Below, in pieces: positions 36,746-46,448 of a stretch of DNA of 46,974 bases. Both the position numbers and the translations under genes were made by a program. Positions within the stretch are counted from its first letter, which is position 1; each line of letters starts with the position of its first letter. The notes beneath the pieces were generated by a model that was not told the DNA's origin, did no database searches, and worked only from the letters and a program-made list of their open reading frames with translations. Source of the DNA: Leptolyngbyaceae cyanobacterium SM1_4_3 (GTDB taxonomy: Bacteria > Cyanobacteriota > Cyanobacteriia > Elainellales > Elainellaceae); assembly GCA_012031415.1 (NCBI GenBank), contig JAAUTN010000013.1, positions 1 to 46,974 on the forward strand, in the 5' to 3' direction.

Positions 36746-37567
36746 ATGCGGTTTACTAACAAAGCTATCTCGATCGCAGTACTAGCTATCACTGCCACTT
36801 TTTCCTGTATGAATGATGCTCAAGCTGCATCCTTAACTAGTAGCCCCCTGACTATCTACGGTCAGGCTACTAAAGGTTCTGTGACAGCAAAAGTGACTCG
36901 TGGTGTTAATCCTACTGGAACTAACGGCACGAATGGTGCTTATTCCGAATTTCACAACCAGAACACTACAACTATTGATTTCAACAGCACTACTCAAGTA
37001 GGGAATAAGGCTTACACTTTTGGCTCTGCCCTGGCTACCTACTCTTTTCAAAATGGGATGTCCACCAGTTCGGGTCGAACAGGGGTATATAGCGATCGCT
37101 GGGCACCATCGGGCGCAAATGGTGAAGTAAATACCTCTAATTATTTGGCTGTATTCAACGGCAACAAAGTTACCATTGACTTGACCAACAAGCTGAACTA
37201 CTTCGGAATTGACTGGGGTGCCTTGAGCGCTGGAAATACATTTGGCTTCTACAGCAAAGGTCAGTTAGTGAGTGAGTTTAACTATAACGACATCAACCCC
37301 ATTGCTCCAGTTCGTGCTAGACAGCATGGAGGCGAAGGGAATGGATATCTTCACTTCTATGCCAACGATAGCGAAGGAACATTCGATCAAATTGTCATCT
37401 CTCAAGTAGGGGGCGGCGGATTTGAGTCTGACAACCACTCTTTCCGCATCAGCAACAAAGCCTTTGACTTTGAGAACGGTAGAGACGTACCTGAACCCAG
37501 CATGATAATCGGACTACTGGCGACTGGTGGAGCAATTCTGCTCAAGCGTAATGAGCAAACTGTTTAA
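36746..37567 (+). CDS. PEP-CTERM sorting-domain protein
   Basis: A 273-residue exported protein. It has a Sec signal peptide (AISIAVLAITATFSCMNDA, then AQAA), a beta-rich Asn/Thr/Gly-rich body, and the C-terminal VPEPSMIIGLLATGG plus LLKR, the PEP-CTERM sorting signal recognised by exosortase. Such proteins are exported and often associated with extracellular polysaccharide (family knowledge). The body, with KLNYFGIDWGALSAGNTFGF, resembles other cyanobacterial PEP-CTERM proteins. No exosortase gene is in the window. Confidence 0.85.
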   Translation: MRFTNKAISIAVLAITATFSCMNDAQAASLTSSPLTIYGQATKGSVTAKVTRGVNPTGTNGTNGAYSEFHNQNTTTIDFNSTTQVGNKAYTFGSALATYSFQNGMSTSSGRTGVYSDRWAPSGANGEVNTSNYLAVFNGNKVTIDLTNKLNYFGIDWGALSAGNTFGFYSKGQLVSEFNYNDINPIAPVRARQHGGEGNGYLHFYANDSEGTFDQIVISQVGGGGFESDNHSFRISNKAFDFENGRDVPEPSMIIGLLATGGAILLKRNEQTV

Positions 37568-37596
37568 CTCTTAACCCAGGCGCGTAGCCATACGGG

Positions 37597-37649
37597 TTAG
37601 GGTAGAAAAGGGAGGCAGGGCTTAGCCCTGCCTCCCTTTTCTACCCTAA
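37597..37649. terminator. Bidirectional terminator between the PEP-CTERM gene and metK
   Basis: An almost perfect palindrome: a 26-base arm beginning TTAGGGTAGAAAAGGGAGG, one base, and its complement. It lies between two convergent stops, 30 bases from one and 20 from the other. The stem contains A and T runs on both strands, so it can end transcripts from both sides. Confidence 0.75.
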
Positions 37650-37668
37650 TGTTGTAGCTCAGAGGGAT

Positions 37669-38931
37669 CTAGACCGTTGCACCCGATAGTAACTGAGAAG
37701 CTGCTTCTTTTAATAAAATAGCCTTATCAGTCTGCTCCCAGGGCAAGTCTAGGTCGGTGCGTCCGAAGTGACCATAGGCTGCAACATCCTGATAGAAACG
37801 TCCGCCGCGATCGCCCGGTAGCCGATTTAGACTAAAGGACTGGATAATTCCCGCAGGACGTAGCTCAAAATGCTGCTTTACTAGCTCAAGCAGGCGATCG
37901 TCATCGATTTTGCCAGTACCAAAAGTTTCTACCATGATGCTAACTGGACGAGCAACACCAATGGCATAGCTAAGCTGGACTTCACATTTTTCTGCTAGAC
38001 CCGCTGCCACAATATTCTTTGCGGCATACCGAGCAGCGTATGCCGCACTGCGATCAACCTTGGTTGGATCTTTCCCAGAAAAAGCACCGCCCCCATGCCG
38101 AGAATATCCGCCGTAGGTATCAACAATAATTTTGCGCCCCGTCAAGCCAGAGTCCCCTTGAGGACCACCAATCACAAATTTGCCAGTGGGATTAACCAAA
38201 AAGCGAGTGTTTTCATCTGGTTTTACATCAATGTCCGCAAAAACGGGTTGCACAACCATCGCCCACAGGTCTTTTCTGATCCGAGCCTGTACCTCTGACT
38301 CATCTGTGATGTTGTCGATGGTTGGTGTATGCTGCGTCGAAACCAGGATTGTATCAATGCCAACGGGCCGTCCATCTTCATAGGCGACTGTCACCTGGGT
38401 TTTGCCATCGGGACGCAGGTAGGTCAGTTGTCCTGTTTTGCGAACGGCTGCTAGCTTACGAGAAATGCGATGTGCCAAACTGATCGGCAATGGCATCAGC
38501 TCTGGAGTTTCATTACAGGCAAAACCAAACATTAGACCCTGGTCGCCTGCCCCGATTGCGTCTAGCTCTTCTTCGCTCTTCTGCTCGCGGCTTTCGTGTG
38601 CCTGGTCAACGCCCTGAGCGATGTCAGGAGATTGGGCATCTAAGGCGACCATTACCGCACAGCTATGGGAAGAGAAGCCATTGATTGCGTCGGTGTAGCC
38701 AATTTCAGTAATTTTCTGTCGCACCAGGTCAACGTAGTTAACCTGAGCTTTAGATGAAATCTCACCTGTGACTAACACCAAACCTGTGTTAACCACAACT
38801 TCGGCTGCAACTCGGCTGGTAGTATCCTGTGACAGAAGGGCATCCAGAATCGTATCTGAAATTTGGTCGCAGATCTTGTCGGGATGACCTTCAGTAACTG
38901 ATTCAGAAGTAAAGAGGTAGCGACGAGACAA
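37669..38931 (-). CDS. metK: S-adenosylmethionine synthetase
   Basis: Makes S-adenosylmethionine from methionine and ATP. The 420-residue protein starts [19 protein letters not shown] (the ATP site His is in EGHPDK). The family hexapeptide GAGDQG is present in [17 protein letters not shown], and the glycine-rich loop appears as [16 protein letters not shown]. Full length, intact. The start is the ATG at 38931. It lies downstream of the HAD phosphatase gene in the same direction. Confidence 0.97.
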   Translation of the reverse strand: MSRRYLFTSESVTEGHPDKICDQISDTILDALLSQDTTSRVAAEVVVNTGLVLVTGEISSKAQVNYVDLVRQKITEIGYTDAINGFSSHSCAVMVALDAQSPDIAQGVDQAHESREQKSEEELDAIGAGDQGLMFGFACNETPELMPLPISLAHRISRKLAAVRKTGQLTYLRPDGKTQVTVAYEDGRPVGIDTILVSTQHTPTIDNITDESEVQARIRKDLWAMVVQPVFADIDVKPDENTRFLVNPTGKFVIGGPQGDSGLTGRKIIVDTYGGYSRHGGGAFSGKDPTKVDRSAAYAARYAAKNIVAAGLAEKCEVQLSYAIGVARPVSIMVETFGTGKIDDDRLLELVKQHFELRPAGIIQSFSLNRLPGDRGGRFYQDVAAYGHFGRTDLDLPWEQTDKAILLKEAASQLLSGATV

Positions 38932-39057
38932 GGGCAGTAACCTCTCTTAGGCTAAATGGACAAAAAAATATGGATAAGACTGGAGATTATCATACTTAAG
39001 ATTCGGAATAAACAGCATAGCGCGTTTTCCTGTCAACTTGATCGCTAAGTTGAAAAT

Positions 39058-39834
39058 TTAGGCGATCGCCACCTGAATATCGCTAAACTGATTAGCCAGC
39101 CCATCGGGCTGCTCCAACGCAAACGCACTTGTCCAGCCCCAGGTAACTCCGATGCAGCCTGCAATATTGGCTGTATGAGCCATCTGAACATCAGCCTGAG
39201 AATCTCCTACCATTAGCGTGGCTTCAGGTTCAACTGATAAACGGCGACAAGCTTCCTGCAAAAGGGCAGGGTCTGGCTTACTGTACCCTTCGTCTGATCC
39301 CATCTGAAGCTGAAAATAGGATTTTAGCTGATAGCGATCGCTAAAGTCTTTGACCCCTTCTGTAGTGTCTGCTGACAGAATGCCTAGTTTTACCCCCACT
39401 GCTGTTAGCGATTGAAGTAGCTCTCGTCCACTTTCAAAGAATGGCGTATGGTCAGCTTTTCGTAGCATCGGGCGATCGGCTTCGACAAAGGCTGAATGGG
39501 CAATGTTCAACGCTTCAATCCAGTCGCGCCCAGTTTCAGCAATATAGGCGGCAGCAACAATTTCGCTTTCTCGACGACTACCCACTGCTATTAGCCCAGC
39601 AGGATTGATGCGATCGCCCTCTAACCCAAATGCCATCAGCAGCGGCTCTTGCACACCGGGAATCTGAGCATCGATCAGGCGCGATCGCCGCTGTGCCAAA
39701 TTCCGCAAAAAAAGCTCAGAATTAGCCAGCGTTCCATCCTTATCAAAAATAATCGCCTGAATATTGGCAAAAGTAACGTCTTTACAGCGAATTTTAACCA
39801 AGGAACCTCTTTGGGGAGCGATATCGTTAGTCAC
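39058..39834 (-). CDS. HAD-family phosphatase (phosphoglycolate phosphatase-like)
   Basis: A 258-residue haloacid dehalogenase-type phosphatase. Motif I is IIFDKDGTLANSE (nucleophile Asp), motif II is ILSADTTEG, the Lys is in GYSKPDPALLQEA, and motif III is MVGDSQADVQMA. The GTG at 39834 lies inside an inverted-repeat element; a TTG at 39801, giving MVKIRCKDVTF and preceded by AGAGG, matches relatives better and may be the real start. The metK gene follows after 126 bases. Substrate unknown. Confidence 0.87.
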   Translation of the reverse strand: MTNDIAPQRGSLVKIRCKDVTFANIQAIIFDKDGTLANSELFLRNLAQRRSRLIDAQIPGVQEPLLMAFGLEGDRINPAGLIAVGSRRESEIVAAAYIAETGRDWIEALNIAHSAFVEADRPMLRKADHTPFFESGRELLQSLTAVGVKLGILSADTTEGVKDFSDRYQLKSYFQLQMGSDEGYSKPDPALLQEACRRLSVEPEATLMVGDSQADVQMAHTANIAGCIGVTWGWTSAFALEQPDGLANQFSDIQVAIA

Positions 39835-40083
39835 GAATCAGTGACGGAACGTGCAACTTTTTCCAAGACTCCTGTAGGATAGGCATTTTGCCTGTCCGAA
39901 TCAACAATCAAGATCCTATTGCTGCACAGACAACCAGGATGATTAGCACTCTAGTACAGAGTGCCGGAAGTTTGGCTACCACAGTGCGGGCATCTTGCCC
40001 GCTGTAAGCGAGACCGTTCACCTCTAAACGGTTGGCAAATTTAAGCCGAAATCTACGAGTTGCACGTTGTGTCAGTGACTAAC
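39826..40083. repeat. Inverted-repeat element overlapping the HAD gene start
   Basis: The left end GTTAGTCAC, then GAACGTGCAAC, and the right end GTTGCACGTTGTGTCAG plus TGACTAAC are imperfect inverted repeats (about 25 bp) 200 bases apart. Inside are a small hairpin (GGATAGGCATTTTGCCTGTCC) and a 67-bp block (39966-40032) also found at 44625-44687. Confidence 0.5.
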
Positions 40084-40170
40084 GAGCAGCAGCTAAAATT
40101 CAGGGTAACACAAGAAATGTGCCACCCTGAATTATGCCTTGAAGCTCACTAACTTTATATTTCCAGCAAG

Positions 40171-41184
40171 CTATTCGGTCACTAGAATAGGTTCTTCCTC
40201 AGCAGAAACATCCTCGTCCAGGACAATCTCTGCTTCTACCTCTGCCTCTACCTCTACCTCCGCCTCTGCTTCTACCTCTACCTGTGGTTGAGAAAGCTGC
40301 ATCATGCGTTCGCGGTACTTAGCCGCCATTTCCTCAGCTTTGTCATAAACCAAATCAGGATTCTTTACCATATCGCCGGGTTCGGGTTCCAGTTGCTTAG
40401 TGGAAAGCGAAATGCGCCCTCGTTCAGCATCCAGATCGATGATCATCACCTTAACTTCGTCGTTGACGTTAAAGACACTATGAGGCGTGTCGATGTGATC
40501 ATGAGAAATTTCGGAGATGTGGAGTAAGCCGCTGACACCGCCAATGTCGATAAATGCACCGTAGGGCTTGAGTCCCCGCACAGCACCAATAACCACTTCA
40601 CCTACTTCCAGACGGTTCATCTTACGCTCAACCAGAGCGCGTCGATGGCTCAGTACCAAACGGTTGCGATCTTCATCTACTTCCAAAAACTTTAGTGGTA
40701 GCTCTTCCCCAACTAGGTCTTCTTTGGGCTTACGAGTGCTAATGTGGGAGCCAGGAATGAACCCTCTCAGTCCCTCAATCCGGACGAGCGCTCCGCCCCG
40801 GTTTGTCGCAAATACATTAGAACGAACGGTTGCATCTTCGGTCTGAAGCTGACGAACTCTCTCCCAAGCCCGCATATACTCTATGCGGCGGATGGAAAGG
40901 GTTAGTTGCCCATCCTCGTTCTCATCAGTCAGGATGAAAAATTCGCGAGTCTCATTAGATTGCAGCACCTCATCGGGGCTATCAATCCGATTGATTGACA
41001 TCTCCTGGATTGGAATGTAAGCAGCGGTCTTAGCACCAATGTCAATCAGAGCGCCTCTCGGCTCTAGACTAAAAACTGTCCCAGCGACGATGTCTCCGGG
41101 GCTGAAATGGTAGTCATATTTGTCGAGAAGGGCGGCAAAGTCTTCGTGAGTAAAGCCAATATCTATTTTTTCCTGATTGACCAT
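40171..41184 (-). CDS. rpsA: 30S ribosomal protein S1
   Basis: A 337-residue S1 with three S1 RNA-binding domains, the shorter cyanobacterial/plastid form. Domain 1 has GDIVAGTVFSLEPRGALIDI, domain 2 RSNVFATNRGGALVRIEGLR and domain 3 GEVVIGAVRGLKPYGAFIDI, then GVSGLLHISEISHDHID. The last 36 residues are an acidic Val/Glu/Ala tail (VEVEAEAEVEVEAEVEAE), encoded by a low-complexity stretch at about 40227-40287. Full length and intact; the third gene after psbB in the minus direction. Confidence 0.95.
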   Translation of the reverse strand: MVNQEKIDIGFTHEDFAALLDKYDYHFSPGDIVAGTVFSLEPRGALIDIGAKTAAYIPIQEMSINRIDSPDEVLQSNETREFFILTDENEDGQLTLSIRRIEYMRAWERVRQLQTEDATVRSNVFATNRGGALVRIEGLRGFIPGSHISTRKPKEDLVGEELPLKFLEVDEDRNRLVLSHRRALVERKMNRLEVGEVVIGAVRGLKPYGAFIDIGGVSGLLHISEISHDHIDTPHSVFNVNDEVKVMIIDLDAERGRISLSTKQLEPEPGDMVKNPDLVYDKAEEMAAKYRERMMQLSQPQVEVEAEAEVEVEAEVEAEIVLDEDVSAEEEPILVTE

Positions 41185-41590
41185 GCTAATTGTTTCCTAG
41201 TGGTTTCTCCGTAATGGTAGTGGTCTCCTATCGATGCATACGCACTGCTCTAAATGTGCATCTGTAGCAAGCATCCTAATAGCTCTTATTGTATGAGATT
41301 TACATCTCAGTAGCATTTGACCCTAGACGAACTATCATAGCTCAATTAAATCCTATGGATACACTCTTTTGAGGGGATTTAGAGAGATTCAGTAAGAAGC
41401 TGTCAGTTAGAGCTAAAAAATTCGCTCTACAAAAGAGTGTTCTCACGGATGAAGCAGGGAGCGATCGCGCCTAATGACTCCGCTTCAGTATCCAAACGAC
41501 GGTAGAACGAGTTTGCCTGGTTCCCATCTACTTGGAAACGATCAAAAAGAATTCTCAATCCTCATGAGTAAGCCACAAAGAATTATGACT
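41185..41590. other. Intergenic region between nrdR and rpsA
   Basis: No gene seen. It must contain the rpsA leader and promoter; I cannot point to a specific element with confidence. Confidence 0.4.
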
Positions 41591-42109
41591 CTACTCTTTC
41601 ATCAAGATTTGGGGCAGGTCTACTTTGGAATTCTTGTGAATTTCTGTGCTGCTATCGCTCGATGCTTGCAGGTGAGTCAGTGCGTCTGCAAAATCTCGAA
41701 TGCCGCGAAACTGACGATACACAGAAGCAAACCGCACGTAAGCGACTTCATTTAGATTTTGTAAGTGATGTAGTACGAGTTCGCCAATTTCTTGAGTGGG
41801 CACTTCGCGCAAGGCCCGTTGCTGAAGCTCTGCCTCAATTTCATCCACAATGTTTTCAAGCGTAACCTGCTCAATTCCCGTTTTTTCGCAGGCACGAACG
41901 ATCCCCCGCAGCAGCTTGGAGCGATCGAAGGATTCGCGATCGCCCCCTCGCTTAATGACGGTAATAGGAACGTATTCAATGCGTTCATAGGTCGTAAATC
42001 GGCGGTTGCACTGCAAACACTCTCGCCGTCGCCGAACACTTTGCCCTGACTCAGCCGAGCGAGATTCTAATACTCGATTATCTGTAAATTGACAGAATGG
42101 ACACCGCAT
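41591..42109 (-). CDS. nrdR: Transcriptional repressor NrdR
   Basis: Represses ribonucleotide reductase genes in response to ATP/dATP. The 172-residue protein starts [20 protein letters not shown]; the zinc ribbon is CPFC and CLQC, followed by the ATP-cone ([20 protein letters not shown] and [20 protein letters not shown]). The ATG at 42109 matches the family start; four more codons upstream are possible. Lies between psbT and rpsA. Confidence 0.94.
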   Translation of the reverse strand: MRCPFCQFTDNRVLESRSAESGQSVRRRRECLQCNRRFTTYERIEYVPITVIKRGGDRESFDRSKLLRGIVRACEKTGIEQVTLENIVDEIEAELQQRALREVPTQEIGELVLHHLQNLNEVAYVRFASVYRQFRGIRDFADALTHLQASSDSSTEIHKNSKVDLPQILMKE

Positions 42110-42263
42110 GGAAAAACCCAAAAGGGATATCTCTATTTAAGAACAAAACCTGAGCCAGACTTACAAAAGATGGCTCAGGTTGCTAAACACAACCTGGAAA
42201 TACACTCTCCAAGCTAAATTAAGCTGTGACTTTGAAATGTGAACATTTATCACACGCTATGCC

Positions 42264-42362
42264 CTAATCCTTATTGATCCGGGGTGGCTCTCGGAAAGCG
42301 ATCGCAAAGAACAGTACGCCGATCGCACCAGCCAAAACCAGGATGTAAGCAACACTTTCCAT
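42264..42362 (-). CDS. psbT: Photosystem II protein PsbT
   Basis: A 32-residue single-helix thylakoid protein that helps stabilise the PSII dimer near the acceptor side. It reads MESVAYILVLAGAIGVLFF, then AIAFREPPRINKD, the standard PsbT sequence. It lies 193 bases downstream of psbB on the same strand, as in other cyanobacteria. Confidence 0.94.
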   Translation of the reverse strand: MESVAYILVLAGAIGVLFFAIAFREPPRINKD

Positions 42363-42502
42363 AATCTTCGCGTTCCTATTCGCCCAGCACCTAATAGTTT
42401 ACAGATAAAAGAGGGAATTCGTTAGAAGCTGTAGTCTAAACGACACAAAACTATTCTCTCTGATCCCTCTCTCCTCAACCGAACCATCCTCTTCCATCTC
42501 CA

Positions 42503-42539
42503 AAGACGGCAAGAGTCGCGAGGCTGCTCTTGCCGTCTT
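42503..42539 (-). terminator. Hairpin between psbB and psbT
   Basis: AAGACGGCAAGAG, 11 bases, CTCTTGCCGTCTT: a perfect 13-bp stem 17 bases beyond the psbB stop. The T tail is weak, so it may be a partial terminator or an RNA-stability element that separates psbB and psbT levels. Confidence 0.65.
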
Positions 42540-42555
42540 GAAAAGAGTTTGGCTC

Positions 42556-44088
42556 TTAAACAGGCTCTTTCCGGCGGGTTGTTTTGTCACCCACTTTCTG
42601 GAAGAAGCCCCACTCTACTTGCTCCTCAGACAGATCGGGATCAACCCCAGCGAATACGTCGCGGAACAGCGTCCGAGAACCGTGCCAGATGTGTCCAAAG
42701 AAGAAGAGCAGCGCAAAGACGGCGTGACCGTATGTAAACCAACCGCGAGGGCTAGTACGGAATACTCCGTCAGAGTTTAGCGTTTCCCGGTCAAACTCAA
42801 ACGGCTCACCGAGTTGAGCTTTACGGGCATAGCGTTTCACAGTCGCCGGATCTTTGAACGTTTGACCATCCAATTCGCCGCCATAGAAGCTAACTGTTAC
42901 GCCCGTTTGCTCGAAGCTGTATTTGGACTCAGCCCGACGGAACGGAATATCAGCCCGGATAACACCATCTCTATCCGTTAAAACAACCGGGAAGGTTTCA
43001 AAAAAGTTGGGCAAACGGCGCACTGTTAACAGGCGACCTTCTCCGTCCCGAAATTCAGGGTGTCCTAACCAGCCTTGAGCAATTCCATCGCCTTTAACCA
43101 TTGGGCCAGTGCGGAACAAGCCACCCTTAGCAGGGTTGTTGCCTACATAGTCATAAAACGCCAGTTTCTCAGGAATGCCTTCCCAAGACTCTGACAGACT
43201 TGCGCCACCTGCTACACTTGCCTGAACGCGGCGATCGATCTCCTGCTGGTAATAGCCGCTATCCCACTGATAGCGAGTTGGTCCAAACAATTCAACCGGA
43301 GTTGCAGCACTGCCATACCACATAGTGCCAGCGACCACAAAAGCAGCAAAGAAGACAGCGGCAATACTGCTAGAGAGAACAGTTTCAATGTTCCCCATTC
43401 GCAGTGCTTTGTAGAGCCGCTCTGGTGGACGCACAGTTAGGTGAAATAATCCTGCAATGATGCCGACTACACCCGCCGCGATATGGTGGGCAACGATGCC
43501 GCCTGGATTAAATGGATCGAAGCCCTCTGGACCCCAAGATGGGGCAACAGGCTGTACGCTACCCGTCAAACCGTAGGGGTCAGACACCCACATCCCTGGA
43601 CCAAACAGCCCAGTCAAGTGGAACGCACCAAACCCAAAACAGAGTAGACCAGACAGGAATAAATGGATACCAAACATCTTGGGCAAGTCGAGTGCAGGCT
43701 CACCCGTGCGAGGATCTCTGAATAGCTCCAGATCCCAATAAACCCAGTGCCAGCAAGCAGCCAGGAACAGCAGACCCGATAGCACAATGTGTGCTGCGGC
43801 AACCCCTTCAAATGACCAAAAGCCAGGATCGACGGCTGCACCCCCTGTGACGCTCCAGCCACCCCAGGATTCGGTGACACCTAAACGTGCCATGAATGGC
43901 AGAACGAACATCCCCTGTCTCCACATGGGGTTCAAGATGGGATCACTGGGATCAAAAATGGCTAGCTCATATAAAGCCATCGAGCCAGCCCAGCCCGCTA
44001 CTAGGGCAGTATGCATCAGATGCACTGAGATCAGTCGCCCTGGATCGTTCAGGACAACTGTATGTACTCGGTACCAGGGTAGTCCCAT
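42556..44088 (-). CDS. psbB: Photosystem II CP47 chlorophyll apoprotein
   Basis: The 510-residue inner antenna of photosystem II, with six membrane helices binding chlorophyll a. It starts [19 protein letters not shown]; chlorophyll-ligand His residues are visible in [20 protein letters not shown] and [11 protein letters not shown]. The large lumenal loop spans about residues 260-440. The end, [20 protein letters not shown] then [18 protein letters not shown], is typical. Full length and intact. It heads a minus-strand series with psbT, nrdR and rpsA. Confidence 0.97.
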   Translation of the reverse strand: MGLPWYRVHTVVLNDPGRLISVHLMHTALVAGWAGSMALYELAIFDPSDPILNPMWRQGMFVLPFMARLGVTESWGGWSVTGGAAVDPGFWSFEGVAAAHIVLSGLLFLAACWHWVYWDLELFRDPRTGEPALDLPKMFGIHLFLSGLLCFGFGAFHLTGLFGPGMWVSDPYGLTGSVQPVAPSWGPEGFDPFNPGGIVAHHIAAGVVGIIAGLFHLTVRPPERLYKALRMGNIETVLSSSIAAVFFAAFVVAGTMWYGSAATPVELFGPTRYQWDSGYYQQEIDRRVQASVAGGASLSESWEGIPEKLAFYDYVGNNPAKGGLFRTGPMVKGDGIAQGWLGHPEFRDGEGRLLTVRRLPNFFETFPVVLTDRDGVIRADIPFRRAESKYSFEQTGVTVSFYGGELDGQTFKDPATVKRYARKAQLGEPFEFDRETLNSDGVFRTSPRGWFTYGHAVFALLFFFGHIWHGSRTLFRDVFAGVDPDLSEEQVEWGFFQKVGDKTTRRKEPV

Positions 44089-45326
44089 TGACTACGCTCC
44101 TCCTATATGTTTCAACGCTTCCTTCAGCATTTTATTAAGGCATCTAATAATACTGATGAGCTTATCTGAGATAAGACTATCAGAAATCAGATGCCAGCTA
44201 ACCAATCGAGGCTTACTGCTGTCTGCCCTCTCATGCTCAAGGACAAAACAATTTCGACAGTCTGACAATAAGCTTGTAAAAATGAAAGTGTATGTAGAAG
44301 TGTTCCATAAAAACACTTCTTTATGCAAGGGCAGATCGAACACGGACTTAGCCTGATCAAGCGATCTGGGGGTTGCTCACTGCCCTTTGGGGTCTGAAAT
44401 GCCCTGTGCGCTGTAATGTCCATAATATTTAGAAAACTTAAAAAATATTGAGAAATGTTTCGTTCGCCTCATTCAACCAGGGGCTAATGTCTTCCTGCTG
44501 CAAGGTCTTGTGGAGGTTAGCCGCTATTTCTGAGAAGTTGCAGCTTTTGCTACGGCAAATGGCAATCATGATTTTGATGTACGGCCGTAGTGCAGTTCTG
44601 GCGTACTTTGCAAGGGTGGCGGAAGTTTGGCTGCCATAGTGCGGGCATCTTGCCCGCGTGAGCGAGACGCTCACACTCTAAACGTTAGGGTTTGGGATAA
44701 TATTACTCCTTGAAACTCTCGAATCCCTTTCGCATGGATACGGCTCTTTACCTTTGGCAAGGGGAGAAGAATTATTACCAAAGGTAAATTGCAATGTTGA
44801 TCAAACTGGATGAACTGAGTAATACCCATACCGAGTTAGCTTCTAATTTTCAGACTAAATACAAGGGAAAGAGTGTAGTTGAAACAGCTTGGAAAAGTAG
44901 CAGGATGGTTGGTTACTTTGTAAAGTATATTCAACGTGAGTATAAATATATATCAAGACTGGTGCTGTTTTTTAATTGAATGTTTCACAATTAGATCAAA
45001 AGATGGCTATAAAATAGCCGGATTAATGAGACTAGTGCGCTCTAGGAAAGCTGTTTTTCCTGTACTTGATTCTGGAAAGACGGCAGGTGTAGAGGAATGT
45101 GAGGGCGATCGCTCATAAGTGATTACCCCTAGAAAGATCAGATCTGATTTTCGTTTTCTTCAACAAAACCATAGAACTTAACGTCAGTAGACTGTGAACT
45201 TCGCTGCAAAACTGGTTGACTGACAAATCTTTTAGGTGGGTTAAATTAGCAAGTTTTGTAGACAATTCAATTCAGTTTTCTTACGTTTTTTAGAAACTTG
45301 AATTCAAAACCTCAAGGAGGTTCATC
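44089..45326. other. Gene-free stretch upstream of psbB, 1.2 kb
   Basis: No convincing gene between the divergent psbB and ferritin genes; the frames present lack protein-like features. The first 250 bases should hold the psbB promoter and leader. A dispersed repeat is at 44625-44687. Confidence 0.6.
44625..44687. repeat. Dispersed repeat with GCGGGCATCTTGCCCGC hairpin
   Basis: Matches 39966-40032 over most of its length: GGAAGTTTGGCT, GTGCGGGCATCTTGCCCGC, GAGCGAGAC and CTCTAAACG. Same orientation in both places. Confidence 0.55.
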
Positions 45327-45905
45327 ATGGCTAAAGTTGCCCAGGAAATGGTGGAACAGGTTGGCATCGACGTTAATGAACTGCTTAACAAACTAGTGAG
45401 AGCCGCTTCAGCCGAATTCACCACTTATTTTTACTACACCATTTTGCGAGTGAATGCGATCGGATTTGAAGGCGAAGGTTTAAAGGAAATCATTGAAGAT
45501 GCTCGGTTAGAAGACCGCAATCACTTTGAAGTTTTGGTGCCTCGCATCTATGAACTGGGCGGTGCCCTGCCGCGTGATATTCGTGACTTTTCTGATATGG
45601 CTGCTTGCCCCGATGCCTACCTGCCCGAAAATCCGCGAGACATGAAACAGCTTTTGACGGTTCTGGTGGAGGCAGAACGCTGTGCCATTCGTGTCTATAC
45701 CGAAATCTGCAACATGACCTTTGGAAAGGATCACCGCACCTACGAACTGGCGCTAGCCATTCTGAATGAGGAAATCGAACACGAGTCCTGGTTTAGTGAG
45801 TTTTTGGGTGAGTCTCCTTCAGGACATTTCCGACGCGGCGCACTGGGCGCTTCTCCATACACATCTCGCTTTATGGTGGCTCCTCATAACGGACATCAAG
45901 GGTAG
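45327..45905 (+). CDS. Dps-like ferritin with conserved cysteines (DPSL / thioferritin type)
   Basis: A 192-residue four-helix ferritin-like protein. Candidate iron ligands are Glu30 ([11 protein letters not shown]), Glu62 and His66 ([10 protein letters not shown]), Glu115/117, Glu149 and His152 ([10 protein letters not shown]). Cys94 ([12 protein letters not shown]) and Cys119/Cys128 ([12 protein letters not shown]) are characteristic of the DPSL family, cage proteins that store iron using peroxide and carry a cysteine pair by the ferroxidase site (established for DPSL proteins). AAGGAGG stands 8 bases before the ATG, a very strong ribosome-binding site. The Rieske gene follows after 84 bases. 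Confidence 0.85.
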   Translation: MAKVAQEMVEQVGIDVNELLNKLVRAASAEFTTYFYYTILRVNAIGFEGEGLKEIIEDARLEDRNHFEVLVPRIYELGGALPRDIRDFSDMAACPDAYLPENPRDMKQLLTVLVEAERCAIRVYTEICNMTFGKDHRTYELALAILNEEIEHESWFSEFLGESPSGHFRRGALGASPYTSRFMVAPHNGHQG

Positions 45906-45989
45906 AGATTCAATCTGCTGATTGTGCTGATTTTGTTGTGTCGTTTGTGGATGGAGGCGTTCTAATGGAGCGTCTCCACTGTGGTTGGT

Positions 45990-46379
45990 ATGAGCGATCG
46001 CCCCTTAACCTACATTACTGTTGCAAAGGTTGAAGAAGTTCTTCCTGGACAGTCGCGACCCATTCAACTAGGACAATGCTCCATTCTGCTGATTAACGAA
46101 GCCGGAAGTTTCTATGCGCTGCAAGGCGTGTGTCCCCATCAAGACCTGCCTCTGGCAGACGGCAAGATCTGGAAAGGCGTACTCGACTGCCCCTGGCATC
46201 ACTTTCAATATGACATTCGCACGGGAGAAAACCTATATCCCAGACGAGTCTATCCGTTGAGGACTTTGCCTCACCTGTGCGACCAGGTGCGATCGCTACA
46301 AACTTACCCCGTTCAAATTGTTGGACAGGAGGTGCAGGTCGGTATTTCTGAATGTTGCCTGGAATGTTTTGCCAAATAA
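45990..46379 (+). CDS. Rieske [2Fe-2S] ferredoxin
   Basis: A 129-residue soluble Rieske protein. The cluster ligands are C48 and H50 in GVCPHQDLPLADG and C67 and H70 in LDCPWHHFQYD (C-x-H and C-x2-H). No membrane segment or fused oxygenase domain, so it is a stand-alone electron carrier. The ATG at 45990 is preferred over the TTG three codons earlier. Its position directly after the Dps-like ferritin suggests it may deliver electrons for iron release, as Bfd does for bacterioferritin (inference). Confidence 0.88.
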   Translation: MSDRPLTYITVAKVEEVLPGQSRPIQLGQCSILLINEAGSFYALQGVCPHQDLPLADGKIWKGVLDCPWHHFQYDIRTGENLYPRRVYPLRTLPHLCDQVRSLQTYPVQIVGQEVQVGISECCLECFAK

Positions 46380-46397
46380 GCGAAAAACGAGTACCTG

Positions 46398-46428
46398 GAT
46401 CTGCGACTTCTTTGAGAAGTCGCAGATC
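46398..46428. repeat. Hairpin repeat (AGATCTGCGACTTCT family), copy 3
   Basis: GATCTGCGACTTCT, a 3-base loop and AGAAGTCGCAGATC (perfect). It lies 19 bases after the Rieske stop and 21 before the next ATG. Confidence 0.75.
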
Positions 46429-46448
46429 TTAGCCCTAGAGGTAATGAT

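Noticed and set aside
44794-44979. 61-residue frame between psbB and the ferritin gene
   Set aside because: Weakly protein-like, no family, no clear ribosome-binding site and a random C-terminus.
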